A stretch of DNA of 31,069 nucleotides from an uncultured Collinsella sp. (GCA_934654795.1 CAKUGT010000020.1:1-31069); one strand, 5' to 3'. Shown: positions 13,330 to 23,514, counted from the stretch's first letter. A program made the numbers and translations. The notes: generated from the letters alone by a model not told the origin.

Positions 13330-15695
13330 TAGCGCTCGCCTCCTTCCATGACGGCTGCAATTTCTTCTTGGGTAAGCCCCAGCTCCTCGGCGGAAAGCTG
13401 CGACTGTGCAATCTCCAGGTACGCCGGACAGCTGCGCAGCAGCTCCTCGTGCGTGCCGGTGCCCACTACGTGGCCGTCGTCGAGCACGATGATCTGGTCG
13501 GCGTGCATGATGGTCGCGATGCGCTGGGCCACGACCACGAGTGCGGCGTCGGTAACGTTTTTGGCCAGCTCCTCGCGCAGGCGCGCGTCGGTCTTGTAGT
13601 CGAGGGCGCTAAACGAGTCATCGAACACCACGACCTCGGGCTTTTTGGCCAGGGCGCGGGCGATGGCCAGACGCTGGCGCTGACCGCCCGAGACATTGGA
13701 GCCGCCCTGGCTGATGGGGGAGTCGTAGCCGCCCTCGCGCTCGGCGATAAAGTCCTCGGCCTGTGCGATGCGTGCCGCCTGGCGCATGTCGTCATCGCTC
13801 ACCATGTCGCCGGCAAACTTGAGGTTGCTCTCGACAGTGCCCGAGAACAGGCGACCCTGCTGCGGGATGTAACCGATGCGGCGGCGCAGCTCGGAAAGGG
13901 TCATGTCGCGCACATCGACGCCGTCGAGCGTAATGCTGCCGCCGGTGACGTCGTACAGGCGCGGGATGAGCTGCACAAGCGTGGACTTGCCCGAGCCTGT
14001 GGAGCCAATGATGCCGAGCATCTGACCGGCATGCGTGGTGAAGTTCACGCCGCTGATGACATCGGCGCGGGCATCGGGATACTGGAAGCTCACGTCGCGG
14101 AAGGTGAGCTCACCGCGCGGAGCGCTGGCCGCGGGCAGTTTAGGCGAGACGGGGTCGTTGATGCTCGTGGGGCAAGTGATGACCTCTTCCACGCGCTCGG
14201 CTGCGACCTCGGCACGGGGTAGGATGACCGACACCATGGTGAGGATCATAAACGCCATGACGATCTGCATGGTGTAGGAGATAAACGCCATCATGTTGCC
14301 GACCTGCATCACGCCGTCGGACACGCCCTGCGCACCAAACCAGACGATAAGCACGGTGATGCAGTTCATGACGAGCATCATGAGCGGCATCATAAAGCTC
14401 ATGGCTCGGTTGGTGTAGAGCTGCGTGGTCATCAGGTCGAGCGATGCCGCATCAAAACGCTCGAGTTCATGCTCCTCGCGGTTGAACGAGCGGATGGGCA
14501 TAAGGCCGTCGAGCAGCTCGCGGGCGGTAAGGTTCACGCGGTCCACAAAGCTCTGCATCTTTTTGAACTTGGGCATGGTAAGACCCATGAGCACGCCGAC
14601 GACGGCCGACACCGCGATGATGGCCACGGCGATGGTCCACTCCAGGCCGGTGTGGTTGGCCAGGACGCGCATGACGGCGACGACGCCCATGACGGGGGCC
14701 ATCAGGCACATGCGGATAAACAGGGTTGCCGCCATCTGAATCTGCTGAATGTCGTTGGTGCAGCGAGTGATGAGCGAGGCCTGGCTAAACTTGCCCACTT
14801 CGGCCGGCGAGAAGTGCATAACCTTGTTGAAGGTCTCGCGGCGCAGGTCGCGGGCGATGGAGCAGGCGGTGCGCGAAGCCACGGCGCCGGTCAGGATGGT
14901 GGCGACAAGCGAGATCAGGCACAGGCCAAACATCGTGGTCGCCATGCGGCCCAGGTAGGCGTTCTGCACGTCGGCGGGGTCGATACCCTGCGCCTTGTAC
15001 TCGTCCTGCACGTAGGTCACGGCGCGCTGCGTGACAATGGAGCCCGACATGGAGCCCATTTTGTCCGCCATTTGGTTGGCGCCCTCGACGAGCTTGCTTT
15101 GGTCTACCAGACCGCCCTCGACACCCAGGCGCAGGCTCTTCATGGTGATCTTACCGCCGTCGGCATCAATCTGCTTTTGCATGTTCTGCGCCGCTACGGC
15201 CTTCTGCTGCATCTCGGCGAGCTGCTCGGGCGTCATCGCCGCCATCTGCTCGGGGGTGGGCATGGCCTGGGCAGCGTTGCTGTCTTTCTCGCTGGACGAG
15301 CCCATCATGTCGCCCATAGAGTCGGCGTCAATGCCCTGGTTGAGCGAAAGAACGACAGTCTCGGGCAGGCTCATAATGTCGGCAATCTTGCCTCCATCGG
15401 CACGCTCTTCCTCGGTGCCCTTGTACGTTCGAATGTCGTTTTTGTCAGCCTTGCTAAACACGGCCTCCACAGCCTTGGCGTCCTTGACGCTCATAAAGAG
15501 TTCGAGGTCGTCGAGCGATTCGGCGCGGATGGTGTCGGGCACGGGCGAGGCGATGCCGCCTTGCTGCACGCCCACGTCGACGATGTCGCTCATGTAGGTA
15601 GGCAGCGCCAGATCGGCGTTGCAGCTGATTACGATAAGCACGATAGCTGCGAACAGTGCCAGGACATGCTTTTTAAAGAGCTTGAGAATCCTCAC
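13329..15695 (-). CDS. ABC exporter half-transporter, degenerate-site subunit with large extracytoplasmic insertion
   Basis: 788 residues, about 200 more than a normal half-transporter. Helix 1 spans ~11-30 and helix 2 starts near 249. Between them, residues ~40-248 form a hydrophilic, Gln/Met/Glu/Ala-rich extracytoplasmic segment with helical repeats (MPTPEQMAAMTPEQLAEMQQ). The nucleotide-binding domain has Walker A GSTGSGKST at 564-572 and signature VSGGQ at 668-672. The site is degenerate: Walker B is VVVFDD, with Asp693 where the catalytic Glu should be, and the switch His is Gln724 (VAQRIATI). This is the TM287/LmrC-type partner of the 618-residue subunit. The start overlaps the marR stop by 4 bp (ATGA). 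The role of the insertion is unknown; substrate capture or a surface partner are guesses. Confidence 0.92.
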   Translation of the reverse strand: MRILKLFKKHVLALFAAIVLIVISCNADLALPTYMSDIVDVGVQQGGIASPVPDTIRAESLDDLELFMSVKDAKAVEAVFSKADKNDIRTYKGTEEERADGGKIADIMSLPETVVLSLNQGIDADSMGDMMGSSSEKDSNAAQAMPTPEQMAAMTPEQLAEMQQKAVAAQNMQKQIDADGGKITMKSLRLGVEGGLVDQSKLVEGANQMADKMGSMSGSIVTQRAVTYVQDEYKAQGIDPADVQNAYLGRMATTMFGLCLISLVATILTGAVASRTACSIARDLRRETFNKVMHFSPAEVGKFSQASLITRCTNDIQQIQMAATLFIRMCLMAPVMGVVAVMRVLANHTGLEWTIAVAIIAVSAVVGVLMGLTMPKFKKMQSFVDRVNLTARELLDGLMPIRSFNREEHELERFDAASLDLMTTQLYTNRAMSFMMPLMMLVMNCITVLIVWFGAQGVSDGVMQVGNMMAFISYTMQIVMAFMILTMVSVILPRAEVAAERVEEVITCPTSINDPVSPKLPAASAPRGELTFRDVSFQYPDARADVISGVNFTTHAGQMLGIIGSTGSGKSTLVQLIPRLYDVTGGSITLDGVDVRDMTLSELRRRIGYIPQQGRLFSGTVESNLKFAGDMVSDDDMRQAARIAQAEDFIAEREGGYDSPISQGGSNVSGGQRQRLAIARALAKKPEVVVFDDSFSALDYKTDARLREELAKNVTDAALVVVAQRIATIMHADQIIVLDDGHVVGTGTHEELLRSCPAYLEIAQSQLSAEELGLTQEEIAAVMEGGER

Positions 15696-16141
15696 TCGGC
15701 ATCTCTCCTTTCTTGATTACGGTCGATAATTTCGTTGGCACGCCTTAGAAGACGCACCATCTCTTGGGTATCTGTTTCGCCGAGCTGCTCGAGGAAAGCC
15801 GCAGTGCGGTTCTCGAATTCCCGACGTTTGATTTCGAGATCCTGGAATCCTTTGTCGGTCACCGTGACGTGTACGCGACGACGGTCGGTCTTTGAGTGCT
15901 TGCGCTCGACCCAGCCCTTGGCTTCGAGAGCGCGTAGGATATTGGCGATGCGGGCACTCGAGACCCAGGCGCGATCAGCGAGTTCGCTCGGCGTGAGCGA
16001 ACCGCCGGCGAGTATGAGGGCGCGCATGACGGCCATCTCGCCGCCAAGGGCTTTGTCCGCAAAGCGCGAAATGCGCTGATGCATGCTGCCGAACTCGGTA
16101 AGGAGCTGACGCCCAAGCTCACGGAAATCGGTATCTTCCAC
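15692..16141 (-). CDS. MarR-family transcriptional regulator
   Basis: 149-residue winged-helix protein. The recognition region LTPSELADRAWVSSARIANILRALEAKGWVERKHSKTDRRRVHVTVTDKG (about 49-98) carries the family DRR wing motif. Long helices on both sides would form the dimer interface. The start is GTG 16141 with AGGGG upstream. It is the first gene of a three-gene operon and overlaps the first ABC exporter gene by 4 bp. MarR proteins next to exporters usually repress their own operon and release it on binding a toxic ligand, and a candidate operator lies directly upstream. The ligand is unknown. Confidence 0.9.
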   Translation of the reverse strand: MEDTDFRELGRQLLTEFGSMHQRISRFADKALGGEMAVMRALILAGGSLTPSELADRAWVSSARIANILRALEAKGWVERKHSKTDRRRVHVTVTDKGFQDLEIKRREFENRTAAFLEQLGETDTQEMVRLLRRANEIIDRNQERRDAE

Positions 16142-16154
16142 CGAAAACCCCTAA

Positions 16155-16175
16155 CACTAGAAACTATTTTCAGTG
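16155..16175. promoter_or_regulatory. Candidate MarR operator
   Basis: CACTAGAAA and TTTTCAGTG form an imperfect 21-bp dyad (one base inserted in one arm) 14 bases upstream of the marR start. The size and AT-rich centre suit MarR dimers. The rest of the gap, 16176-16430, is AT-rich around 16250-16316 and must hold the plus-strand SDR promoter, but I cannot assign boxes with confidence. Confidence 0.4.
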
Positions 16176-16210
16176 AAAGATGATACCCATGTACGCGCAC
16201 CCTAACCGGC

Positions 16211-16240
16211 AGATTTTGAGGCATGTCCCAAAAATCTACG
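16211..16240. repeat. 30-bp palindromic interspersed repeat, copy 1
   Basis: AGATTTT-GAGG-CATG-TCCC-AAAAATCT is nearly self-complementary around CATG. The same palindrome with small changes recurs at 29707-29736, and both copies are followed by ACG. Both lie between genes. Confidence 0.6.
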
Positions 16241-16430
16241 TGGCTGCCAGTCAATATAAAGAGCGTATAAAGACTTAAAATCATTCAATAATTGTAGCGT
16301 TTCAAAGAACTATTATGCCCGCGGTTAGGCGAGGGGTTGTCACCACCATGACGACTGGGACTCATTTATCGCCACGTGCGATGCTCCAACTTCCCGCAAG
16401 GAGACACCTTATATAAAGGGGGATGGAGTC

Positions 16431-17180
16431 ATGGCATTTGACTTCACGGGCAAAACCGCGATCGTTACCGGTGGCACTCAGGGCATTGGCCTCGAGATCG
16501 CCAAGGGCATCGTCGCGGGCGGCGGACACGTCGCGCTCATCGCAAGGAACGCTGCTAAGGGCGAGGCCGCTGTGGCCGAGCTTGGCGAGGGCAACAAGTT
16601 CTATCAGCTCGATGTTGCCGATGCGCCCAAGGCGCGTGAGACCGTCGAGCAGATTTTTACGGACCTGCCGCAAACCAACATCCTGATCAACTGCGCTGGC
16701 GTTATCAGCACCAAGAAGTTCGACGAGATCGATGACACTGAGTGGCGTCGCACCATCGACATCAACCTCAACGGCACCTTTACCATGATGAACGCCGTGT
16801 ACCCGCACTTTAAGGCGGCCCATGCCGGCACTATCGTCAACGTGAGCTCTGTTGCTGGCAAGATCGGCGGCGGCCTGCTCGGCACTGCGGCTTACGCGAG
16901 CTCCAAGGCCGGTGTTAACGGTCTAACCAAGGCAGTCGCCAAGGAAGGCGGCAAGTTTGGCGTCCGCTGCAACGCCGTGTGCCCGTCGCTCACCCTTACC
17001 GATATGACCTCGATTCTCTCTGACGAGAACTCTCAGCGCATCATCAACGGTATTCCTCTGGGCCGCGCCGCCCAGGCCAGCGAGCCTGCGCAGATGGTGC
17101 TCTTCTTCGCTTCCGACCTCGCCAGCTTCGTGAACGGCGAGATCGGTGACTGCGACGGTGGCATCGTTCTGGACGGGTAA
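16431..17180 (+). CDS. Short-chain dehydrogenase/reductase (SDR), FabG/KduD-like
   Basis: 249-residue classical SDR of the NAD(P)-binding Rossmann type. TGGTQGIG at 13-20 binds the cofactor, NCAG lies at 87-90, Asn114 is in the INLNG segment, and Ser139/140, Tyr155 and Lys159 (YASSK) complete the catalytic set. The family oxidises or reduces alcohols and ketones of sugars, fatty acyls or steroids; sequence alone does not choose. The next gene is a KdgT-type keto-deoxy-sugar-acid permease, 108 bp downstream in the same direction, so a sugar-acid substrate (KduD-like role) is the best contextual guess. A bile-acid hydroxysteroid dehydrogenase is possible in a Collinsella-like host, but I see no specific support. 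A GGGGG site precedes the start. Confidence 0.88.
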   Translation: MAFDFTGKTAIVTGGTQGIGLEIAKGIVAGGGHVALIARNAAKGEAAVAELGEGNKFYQLDVADAPKARETVEQIFTDLPQTNILINCAGVISTKKFDEIDDTEWRRTIDINLNGTFTMMNAVYPHFKAAHAGTIVNVSSVAGKIGGGLLGTAAYASSKAGVNGLTKAVAKEGGKFGVRCNAVCPSLTLTDMTSILSDENSQRIINGIPLGRAAQASEPAQMVLFFASDLASFVNGEIGDCDGGIVLDG

Positions 17181-17199
17181 TACCCCGCGACGTTAATTC

Positions 17200-17238
17200 G
17201 GCGACGGCTCCTGCGACTCGGGACCGTCGCCTTCTTTC
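17200..17238 (+). terminator. Hairpin between SDR and KdgT genes
   Basis: GGCGACGG (17200-17207) pairs with CCGTCGCC (17224-17231), followed by TTCTTTCT. The interrupted T-tract suggests partial termination, which would lower expression of the permease relative to the dehydrogenase. Confidence 0.6.
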
Positions 17239-17288
17239 TGGCACAGGAGCGTGTGGCCGCGTGCCGCACGCATCAAAAGGAGATATAA

Positions 17289-18302
17289 ATGAGTGAATCG
17301 ACTGCGGTGGAGGCGCCGGCGGCAAAGGAGCCGTTCTTTAAGATGTCCTCCATCCCGGGTGCCAATATTTTGGTGCCGCTTTTGTTGGGCTGCCTGCTCA
17401 ACACGCTGTTCCCCGACCTGTTCAAAACGCTCGGCAGCTTTACGCTCGGCATGACCCAGCAGGGCGCAGGCCCGCTTGTTGGCGCCTTTTTGCTCATCGT
17501 CGGTACGACGATTTCGTTTAAGAGCGCTCCTGCCGCCGCTGCCCGCGGCGCCATCATCATCGCCGTCAAGCAGATCGTGGTCGTTGCCGTGTCGCTGCTC
17601 ATCCTTTATGTGTTCAACGACAACCTGTTTGGTATCTCGGCCATGGTGATGCTGGCCGCTTGCACGGGTGCCAACAACGCTATGTACGCTGGACTGATGG
17701 GCACCATGGGCAATGAGGCCGAACGTGGTGCCGTCGCCATCACCACGCTGGTTGTCGGCCCTCCGGTCACGATGATCGTGCTCGGCGCTGCCGGTCAGGC
17801 TCCGATCGGCTGGTCGCTCGTGGGCGCCATCCTGCCGATCGTCGTCGGCATTATCCTGGGTAACCTCTTCCCCAGCTTTAAGAAGATGATGGCACCGGCA
17901 CTTTCCGCCATCATCGTGCTCGTCTTCTTTGCCATGGGCTCGACCATGACCTTTGGTCAGCTCATTAATGGCGGTCTTCCCGGTATTCTGCTCGGCGTGA
18001 TCTGCTCGGTAGTCTTTGCAATTCCCGTCATCGCGGTCGATAAGCTCACGGGCGGTACGGGTGTCGCAGGTGCGGCCATTTCGAGCTGCGCCGGAGCCAA
18101 TGTGGCCACGCCTGCTGCCATGGCAAGCGTCAACGGGGCCATGTACGGCGGTGCGGTGCTCGCAACGGCCACGGCACAGGTCGCTGCCTGCGCAATCGTT
18201 ACGGCTATTTTGACCCCGCTGGTCACCAGCTGGTGCTACAAGCATTTTGAGGGTCAGGGCCACAGCAAGGCAACGACCGACAAGGCCGCCGCAGCCGCCT
18301 AA
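17289..18302 (+). CDS. kdgT: 2-keto-3-deoxygluconate permease (KdgT family)
   Basis: 337-residue membrane protein with about 10 hydrophobic segments. It has the KdgT-family hallmarks: IPGANILVPLLLGCLLNTLFP near the N-terminus, GAVLPFLVG-like VGAILPIVVGIILGNLFP in the middle, and GGTGVAGAAISSCAGANVATPAAMA near the end, where KdgT carries a Gly/Ser/Ala-rich block before ATP. KdgT imports 2-keto-3-deoxygluconate, a product of pectin and uronate breakdown, with protons. AAGGAGA precedes ATG 17289. It pairs with the upstream SDR gene. No KDG kinase or aldolase is in the window, so the exact sugar acid is uncertain. The Ala-rich tail (KATTDKAAAAA) is unusual but consistent with a cytoplasmic end. 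Confidence 0.88.
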   Translation: MSESTAVEAPAAKEPFFKMSSIPGANILVPLLLGCLLNTLFPDLFKTLGSFTLGMTQQGAGPLVGAFLLIVGTTISFKSAPAAAARGAIIIAVKQIVVVAVSLLILYVFNDNLFGISAMVMLAACTGANNAMYAGLMGTMGNEAERGAVAITTLVVGPPVTMIVLGAAGQAPIGWSLVGAILPIVVGIILGNLFPSFKKMMAPALSAIIVLVFFAMGSTMTFGQLINGGLPGILLGVICSVVFAIPVIAVDKLTGGTGVAGAAISSCAGANVATPAAMASVNGAMYGGAVLATATAQVAACAIVTAILTPLVTSWCYKHFEGQGHSKATTDKAAAAA

Positions 18303-18341
18303 TGCCAAGCGGCAATCAAGGCTAAATAACTAACCATGCCA

Positions 18342-18377
18342 CAGGGCGGTCCCGGGGGAAATCCCGTGGCCGCCCTG
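18342..18377 (+). terminator. GC-rich hairpin after kdgT
   Basis: CAGGGCGG (18342-18349) pairs with CCGCCCTG (18370-18377), with an inner CGGG/CCCG. The following CAGTTTCTG has only a weak T-tract. Confidence 0.6.
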
Positions 18378-18772
18378 CAGTTTCTGCGGGGTCTCTGGGA
18401 CACTTTACCCTGCTAAAACTGGCATAACAGCTAGAGTGAACGTCGTGCAAAGGCAAGGAAAAATACCAAACAAATCGGTGAACGGTAGTTGTTCGCGCTC
18501 GCATTTCCTGCGGATTTGTTAAAAACGCACTAATGGTATAAAAAAAGAAACATATAATAGCCCTGATGAAGGGGGTGGCTATGTTATCCTTCTCAAACGG
18601 GTGAAATCTTGGGTTTTGGGTTGCAGTTCCAAGGTGGACATACGTTTTTCCCTGTACCAATGTGTGGTGAAGAACGGAAGAAGCCGGTAGTGCAAGCCGA
18701 TAATTCAAGAATTCAATAAGCAGCGGTGTGAGAGAGCGCCGCATTACACGTAACTAGGAGCGTGGTTACACA
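18378..18772 (+). promoter_or_regulatory. 395-bp upstream region of pflB, probable long leader
   Basis: No gene is seen here. The segment 18510-18560 is AT-rich and holds TATAAT at 18553-18558 (no good -35) and TTGTTA (18516-18521) with TATAAA (18537-18542) at 15-bp spacing. If either is used, the 5' leader is about 200 nt. GCGG...CCGC (about 18723-18742) can form a hairpin near the start. AGGAG at 18756-18760 lies 12 bases before the ATG, a longer spacing than usual. No obvious Fnr- or Rex-type palindrome was found. Confidence 0.4.
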
Positions 18773-20824
<2,052 letters not shown>

Positions 20825-20825
20825 C

Positions 20826-20886
20826 TATTGTTAGTGCTATACTAACAATAACGATTACTGATTAGCGCGCCGGTTTCGGCCGGCGC
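20826..20886 (+). repeat. Two tandem hairpins between pflB and the glycyl-radical gene
   Basis: TATTGTTAGT (20826-20835) pairs perfectly with ACTAACAATA (20841-20850). GCGCCGG (20867-20873) pairs with CCGGCGC (20880-20886). Neither is followed by a T-run. They lie in the 85-bp intercistronic space, before the AAGGAGA site of the small gene, and probably set mRNA processing, stability or partial read-through. Confidence 0.6.
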
Positions 20887-20909
20887 CTATCAATCGAAGG
20901 AGACACATT

Positions 20910-21161
20910 ATGAAGGTTTCTGAAGTTTCCGAGACTCAGGCCGATAACCTGGTCCACATGCTCGACGCTTACGCCGAGAAGGGTGGCCACCACCTGAACA
21001 TCAACGTCTTCAACCGTGAGACGCTGCTCGACGCTCAGGCTCACCCCGAGAAGTACCCGCAGCTGACCATCCGCGTTTCCGGCTATGCCGTGAACTTCCA
21101 CACGCTCACCAAGGAGCAGCAGGACGAGGTCATTTCGCGTACCTTCCACGACAAGTTCTAA
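20910..21161 (+). CDS. grcA: Free-standing glycyl-radical domain protein (GrcA/PFL C-terminal domain)
   Basis: 83-residue protein matching only the C-terminal domain of pyruvate formate-lyase: [36 protein letters not shown] with the radical-bearing Gly58, and [11 protein letters not shown] at the end. The E. coli spare part YfiD/GrcA is longer (~127 residues) and repairs oxygen-cleaved enzyme. Here it is the only glycyl-radical domain near a pflB that lacks one, so it should be an obligatory subunit rather than a repair part. It has its own AAGGAGA site and start, with a new N-terminus ([11 protein letters not shown]). The activating enzyme encoded at 22696 would install the radical on Gly58. 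Oxygen cleavage at this glycine would destroy only a small, cheaply replaced protein. Confidence 0.95.
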   Translation: MKVSEVSETQADNLVHMLDAYAEKGGHHLNINVFNRETLLDAQAHPEKYPQLTIRVSGYAVNFHTLTKEQQDEVISRTFHDKF

Positions 21162-21179
21162 AGGGACTCAACTCCCACC

Positions 21180-21283
21180 GGAGACCCGGTAAGGCCTACG
21201 CACTTTGCCTCTCAAACGTCCTCGCCGCTTCGCGGCTGCGGAATGTTTGCGAGACAAAGTGCTCCCGGCCTTGCCGGGTCTCC
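21180..21283. repeat. Long hairpin element (~104 nt) after grcA
   Basis: GGAGACCCGG (from 21180) to GGCC (21196) pairs with 21267-21283 in all 17 positions, one of them a U-G wobble. CACTTTG (21201-21207) pairs with CAAAGTG (21255-21261), and the centre (AAACGTCCTCGCCGC / GCGGCTGCGGAATGTTT) pairs imperfectly. There is no U-tract. The rest of the gap, 21284-21653, contains a degenerate half-copy (GGAATGTTTT near 21335) but no gene. Confidence 0.65.
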
Positions 21284-21653
21284 TGCGTTGTCGCCCTTTA
21301 GGGAACCACGCTAAATCAAATTGGTGTCCTACGGAATGTTTTGGGAGGTAGCCCAAACAGCCCCGGCGGGGTCCTGTGTAGTCACCCTTTGGGCGGAACT
21401 CTCCTAATGGGTTGAGCGTTCTGGATACTTGCTTGCTACCGTTTATCGCGTATAGCTACCGTTTGCGGAATAAGTAACACTCCTTAATAAACCGTGTAGA
21501 ATCTCAGATAAGCACGGAGTTTTCCAGGGAGACGCTGTCCTTTGTTGTGTGCAAGGGGCGGCGTCTCTTTGGCGCTTGGAGGCCGTTCTGCAGCAGGACG
21601 GCGGACGTGCGTCACATATTGAAAAGCCAACGTCGAGATGGGTCGTGATAAGA

Positions 21654-22508
21654 ATGGGCAAGTACGTAATCGTGGTTGAGTCTGGTTCGGATGTGACGCC
21701 GGAGCTCTGCGAACGCTATGGTATCGTGCGCGTGCCTATGCATGTCACGATTGGTGACGAGACCGTCGAGGACGGCTCGATCGATCCGCTCGAGATTTAT
21801 TCGCGCTGCAACGAGTTTGGTGTGATGCCCAAGACCAGCGGTTGCTCGCCGGCGGATTTTGCGCATGTGTACGACCGCATCCATGCTGAGCAACCCGACG
21901 CGACTATTCTGCATCTTGCCTATTCCGAGGTTACGACCTGTTCGCATCAGTCCTCGAAAATTGCCGCCAAGGGTCGAGACTACGTGTTCTCCATGGACAC
22001 GCGCTTTGTCTCGGTAGGCCAGTCGCTCGTTGTCGTCGAGACCGCCAAGTATATCGAAGCCCATCCGGATGCCACCGTTGACGAAATATTCGCTTTCACC
22101 AATTCGGTCATGGATCGAGTGCTGTTGGGCTTTGTCCCAACCGATCTCGCCTTCCTTAAGGCCGGCGGTCGTTTGTCCAACGTGGCATTTCTCGGTGCCC
22201 ATCTGCTCAAGATTAAGCCCTGCATTGAGGTAACGGGTGGCAAATTCGTGGCGACCAAGAAGCTCCGCGGCTCTATGCTCAAATGCGCCCGTGCCTTTAT
22301 TGACCACATGGTTGCGAAGGGCGATATTGATTACTCGCACATTGGTTTGGCGTATTCAGTGGGCCTTTCCGAGGAGCTGCGCGACGACATGGAAGTCTAT
22401 GCGCATGACCTGGGCTTTAAGGACATTACATGGACTCAGGTCGGCGGCGTCATCTCGAGCCACTGCGGCCCGACCGCCTTTGGCGCGGTGCTTACGCTTA
22501 AGGCGTAA
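21654..22508 (+). CDS. DegV-family fatty-acid-binding protein
   Basis: 284-residue cytosolic protein of the DegV fold. The N-terminus VIVVESGSDVTPELCERYGIVRVPMHVTIGDE is the family opening; SGCSPADFAHVYDRI, ATILHLAYSEVTTCSHQSSKIAA, LGFVPTDLAFLKAGGRLSN and the final HCGPTAFG block are all in order. DegV/FakB proteins carry fatty acids for phosphorylation by FakA, or related lipid ligands. ATG 21654 gives the usual length; GTG 21645 is an alternative, and neither has a strong ribosome binding site. It lies between the two pyruvate formate-lyase genes and the activase gene but has its own terminator, so a functional link to fermentation is unlikely. No fakA-like kinase is nearby. Confidence 0.88.
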   Translation: MGKYVIVVESGSDVTPELCERYGIVRVPMHVTIGDETVEDGSIDPLEIYSRCNEFGVMPKTSGCSPADFAHVYDRIHAEQPDATILHLAYSEVTTCSHQSSKIAAKGRDYVFSMDTRFVSVGQSLVVVETAKYIEAHPDATVDEIFAFTNSVMDRVLLGFVPTDLAFLKAGGRLSNVAFLGAHLLKIKPCIEVTGGKFVATKKLRGSMLKCARAFIDHMVAKGDIDYSHIGLAYSVGLSEELRDDMEVYAHDLGFKDITWTQVGGVISSHCGPTAFGAVLTLKA

Positions 22509-22539
22509 GGCCTGGCGACTATCGATTTCTATTGCCACG

Positions 22540-22576
22540 GCGGCGGGCGGGTTGCGATAACCTTCCCGCCGCTTTT
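22540..22576 (+). terminator. Intrinsic terminator after degV
   Basis: GCGGCGGG (22540-22547) pairs with CCCGCCGC (22565-22572), followed by TTTT. This separates degV from pflA. The next ~100 bp (22577-22695) holds TTGACC and TAGAAT-like words at spacings that do not make a convincing promoter. Confidence 0.8.
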
Positions 22577-22695
22577 GCGTGGAGTCAAATAGGACGATCT
22601 AATTGACCGCTAAACCGTTTCGCCATCAGGCGTATGGGCTAGAATGGCTCTGGCATTTTAATTGACAAAAACCAAAGAGAGGCAAGGTTGCGGGA

Positions 22696-23514
22696 ATGGC
22701 TGAGATGACGCTTGAGGGTGTGGATGCTCATCCCGAGGACTCTGCGTATGCCCTGGGTCGCGTGCATTCGATCGAGACGATGGGAACGGTCGACGGACCC
22801 GGCATCCGCTTTGTGGTGTTTGTTCAGGGCTGTCCCATGCGCTGCGCGTATTGCCACAATCCCGATACCTGGTCTGTTAACGGCGGCACGATGGTGACCG
22901 TCGAGCACCTTATGGACGAGTTCCAGAGCAACCATGAGTTCTACCGTAGCGGCGGCATTACCGTTTCGGGCGGCGAACCGCTCCTGCAGCCCGAGTTTTT
23001 GGCCGACCTGTTCCGCGTGATGCACAACAACCCCGATGGCCGCGTACACACCTGCCTAGACAGCTGTGGCTATGCATTTGATCCCAAGCATCCGGAGAAG
23101 TTCGATGCTGTTCTCAACGAGACCGATATGGTGCTGCTCGACATCAAGCATGCCGATCCGGTTGAGCATAAAAAGCTGACCGGTTGCGATCCTGCGCGCA
23201 TCCTGGCGTTTGGCGATGAGCTTGCCCGTCGCAAGATTAAGGTTGTTATTCGCCACGTGGTGGTGCCGGGTATCACCGATACGGCGGAGGAATGCGAGAA
23301 GCTCGGTCGCCTCATCGCTCCATGGCACAACGTGGTGGGCCTGGAAATGCTGCCGTATCACACGATGGGTGTCGTCAAGTACGAGCAGCTGGGTATTCCC
23401 TATAAGCTCGAGGGCGTGCCCCAGATGGATACCGCGCGCATGCCCGAGCTGCGCAACGCCGTCATGGACGGCATGAAAAAGCGCCGTGCCGAACTCAAAA
23501 ACGCCATCGGCTAG
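22696..23514 (+). CDS. pflA: Pyruvate formate-lyase activating enzyme (radical SAM)
   Basis: 272-residue radical-SAM enzyme that uses a 4Fe-4S cluster and S-adenosylmethionine to abstract hydrogen from the glycine of pyruvate formate-lyase. Cluster ligands are Cys46, Cys50 and Cys53 in GCPMRCAYCHNP. GGITVSGGEPLLQP, the VLLDIKH segment and the LPYHTMGVVKYEQLG block follow in the family order. The N-terminal tail (about 22 residues before the conserved GRVHSIETMGTVDGPG) is slightly longer than usual, and ATG 22705 is a possible alternative start. Its substrate must be the glycine of the small protein at 20910-21161, since the large lyase has none. It has no close ribosome binding site of full strength. 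Confidence 0.95.
   Translation: MAEMTLEGVDAHPEDSAYALGRVHSIETMGTVDGPGIRFVVFVQGCPMRCAYCHNPDTWSVNGGTMVTVEHLMDEFQSNHEFYRSGGITVSGGEPLLQPEFLADLFRVMHNNPDGRVHTCLDSCGYAFDPKHPEKFDAVLNETDMVLLDIKHADPVEHKKLTGCDPARILAFGDELARRKIKVVIRHVVVPGITDTAEECEKLGRLIAPWHNVVGLEMLPYHTMGVVKYEQLGIPYKLEGVPQMDTARMPELRNAVMDGMKKRRAELKNAIG

Noticed and set aside
14469..15716. Long open frame on the plus strand (about 415 codons) opposite the ABC exporter gene
   Set aside because: It mirrors the codon pattern of the real minus-strand gene, lacks any domain, and reads as His/Val/Leu-rich antisense sequence.
16431..17180. Bile-acid hydroxysteroid dehydrogenase
   Set aside because: The sequence is a generic classical SDR and does not resemble the Collinsella 7-beta enzyme I remember; context favours sugar-acid metabolism.
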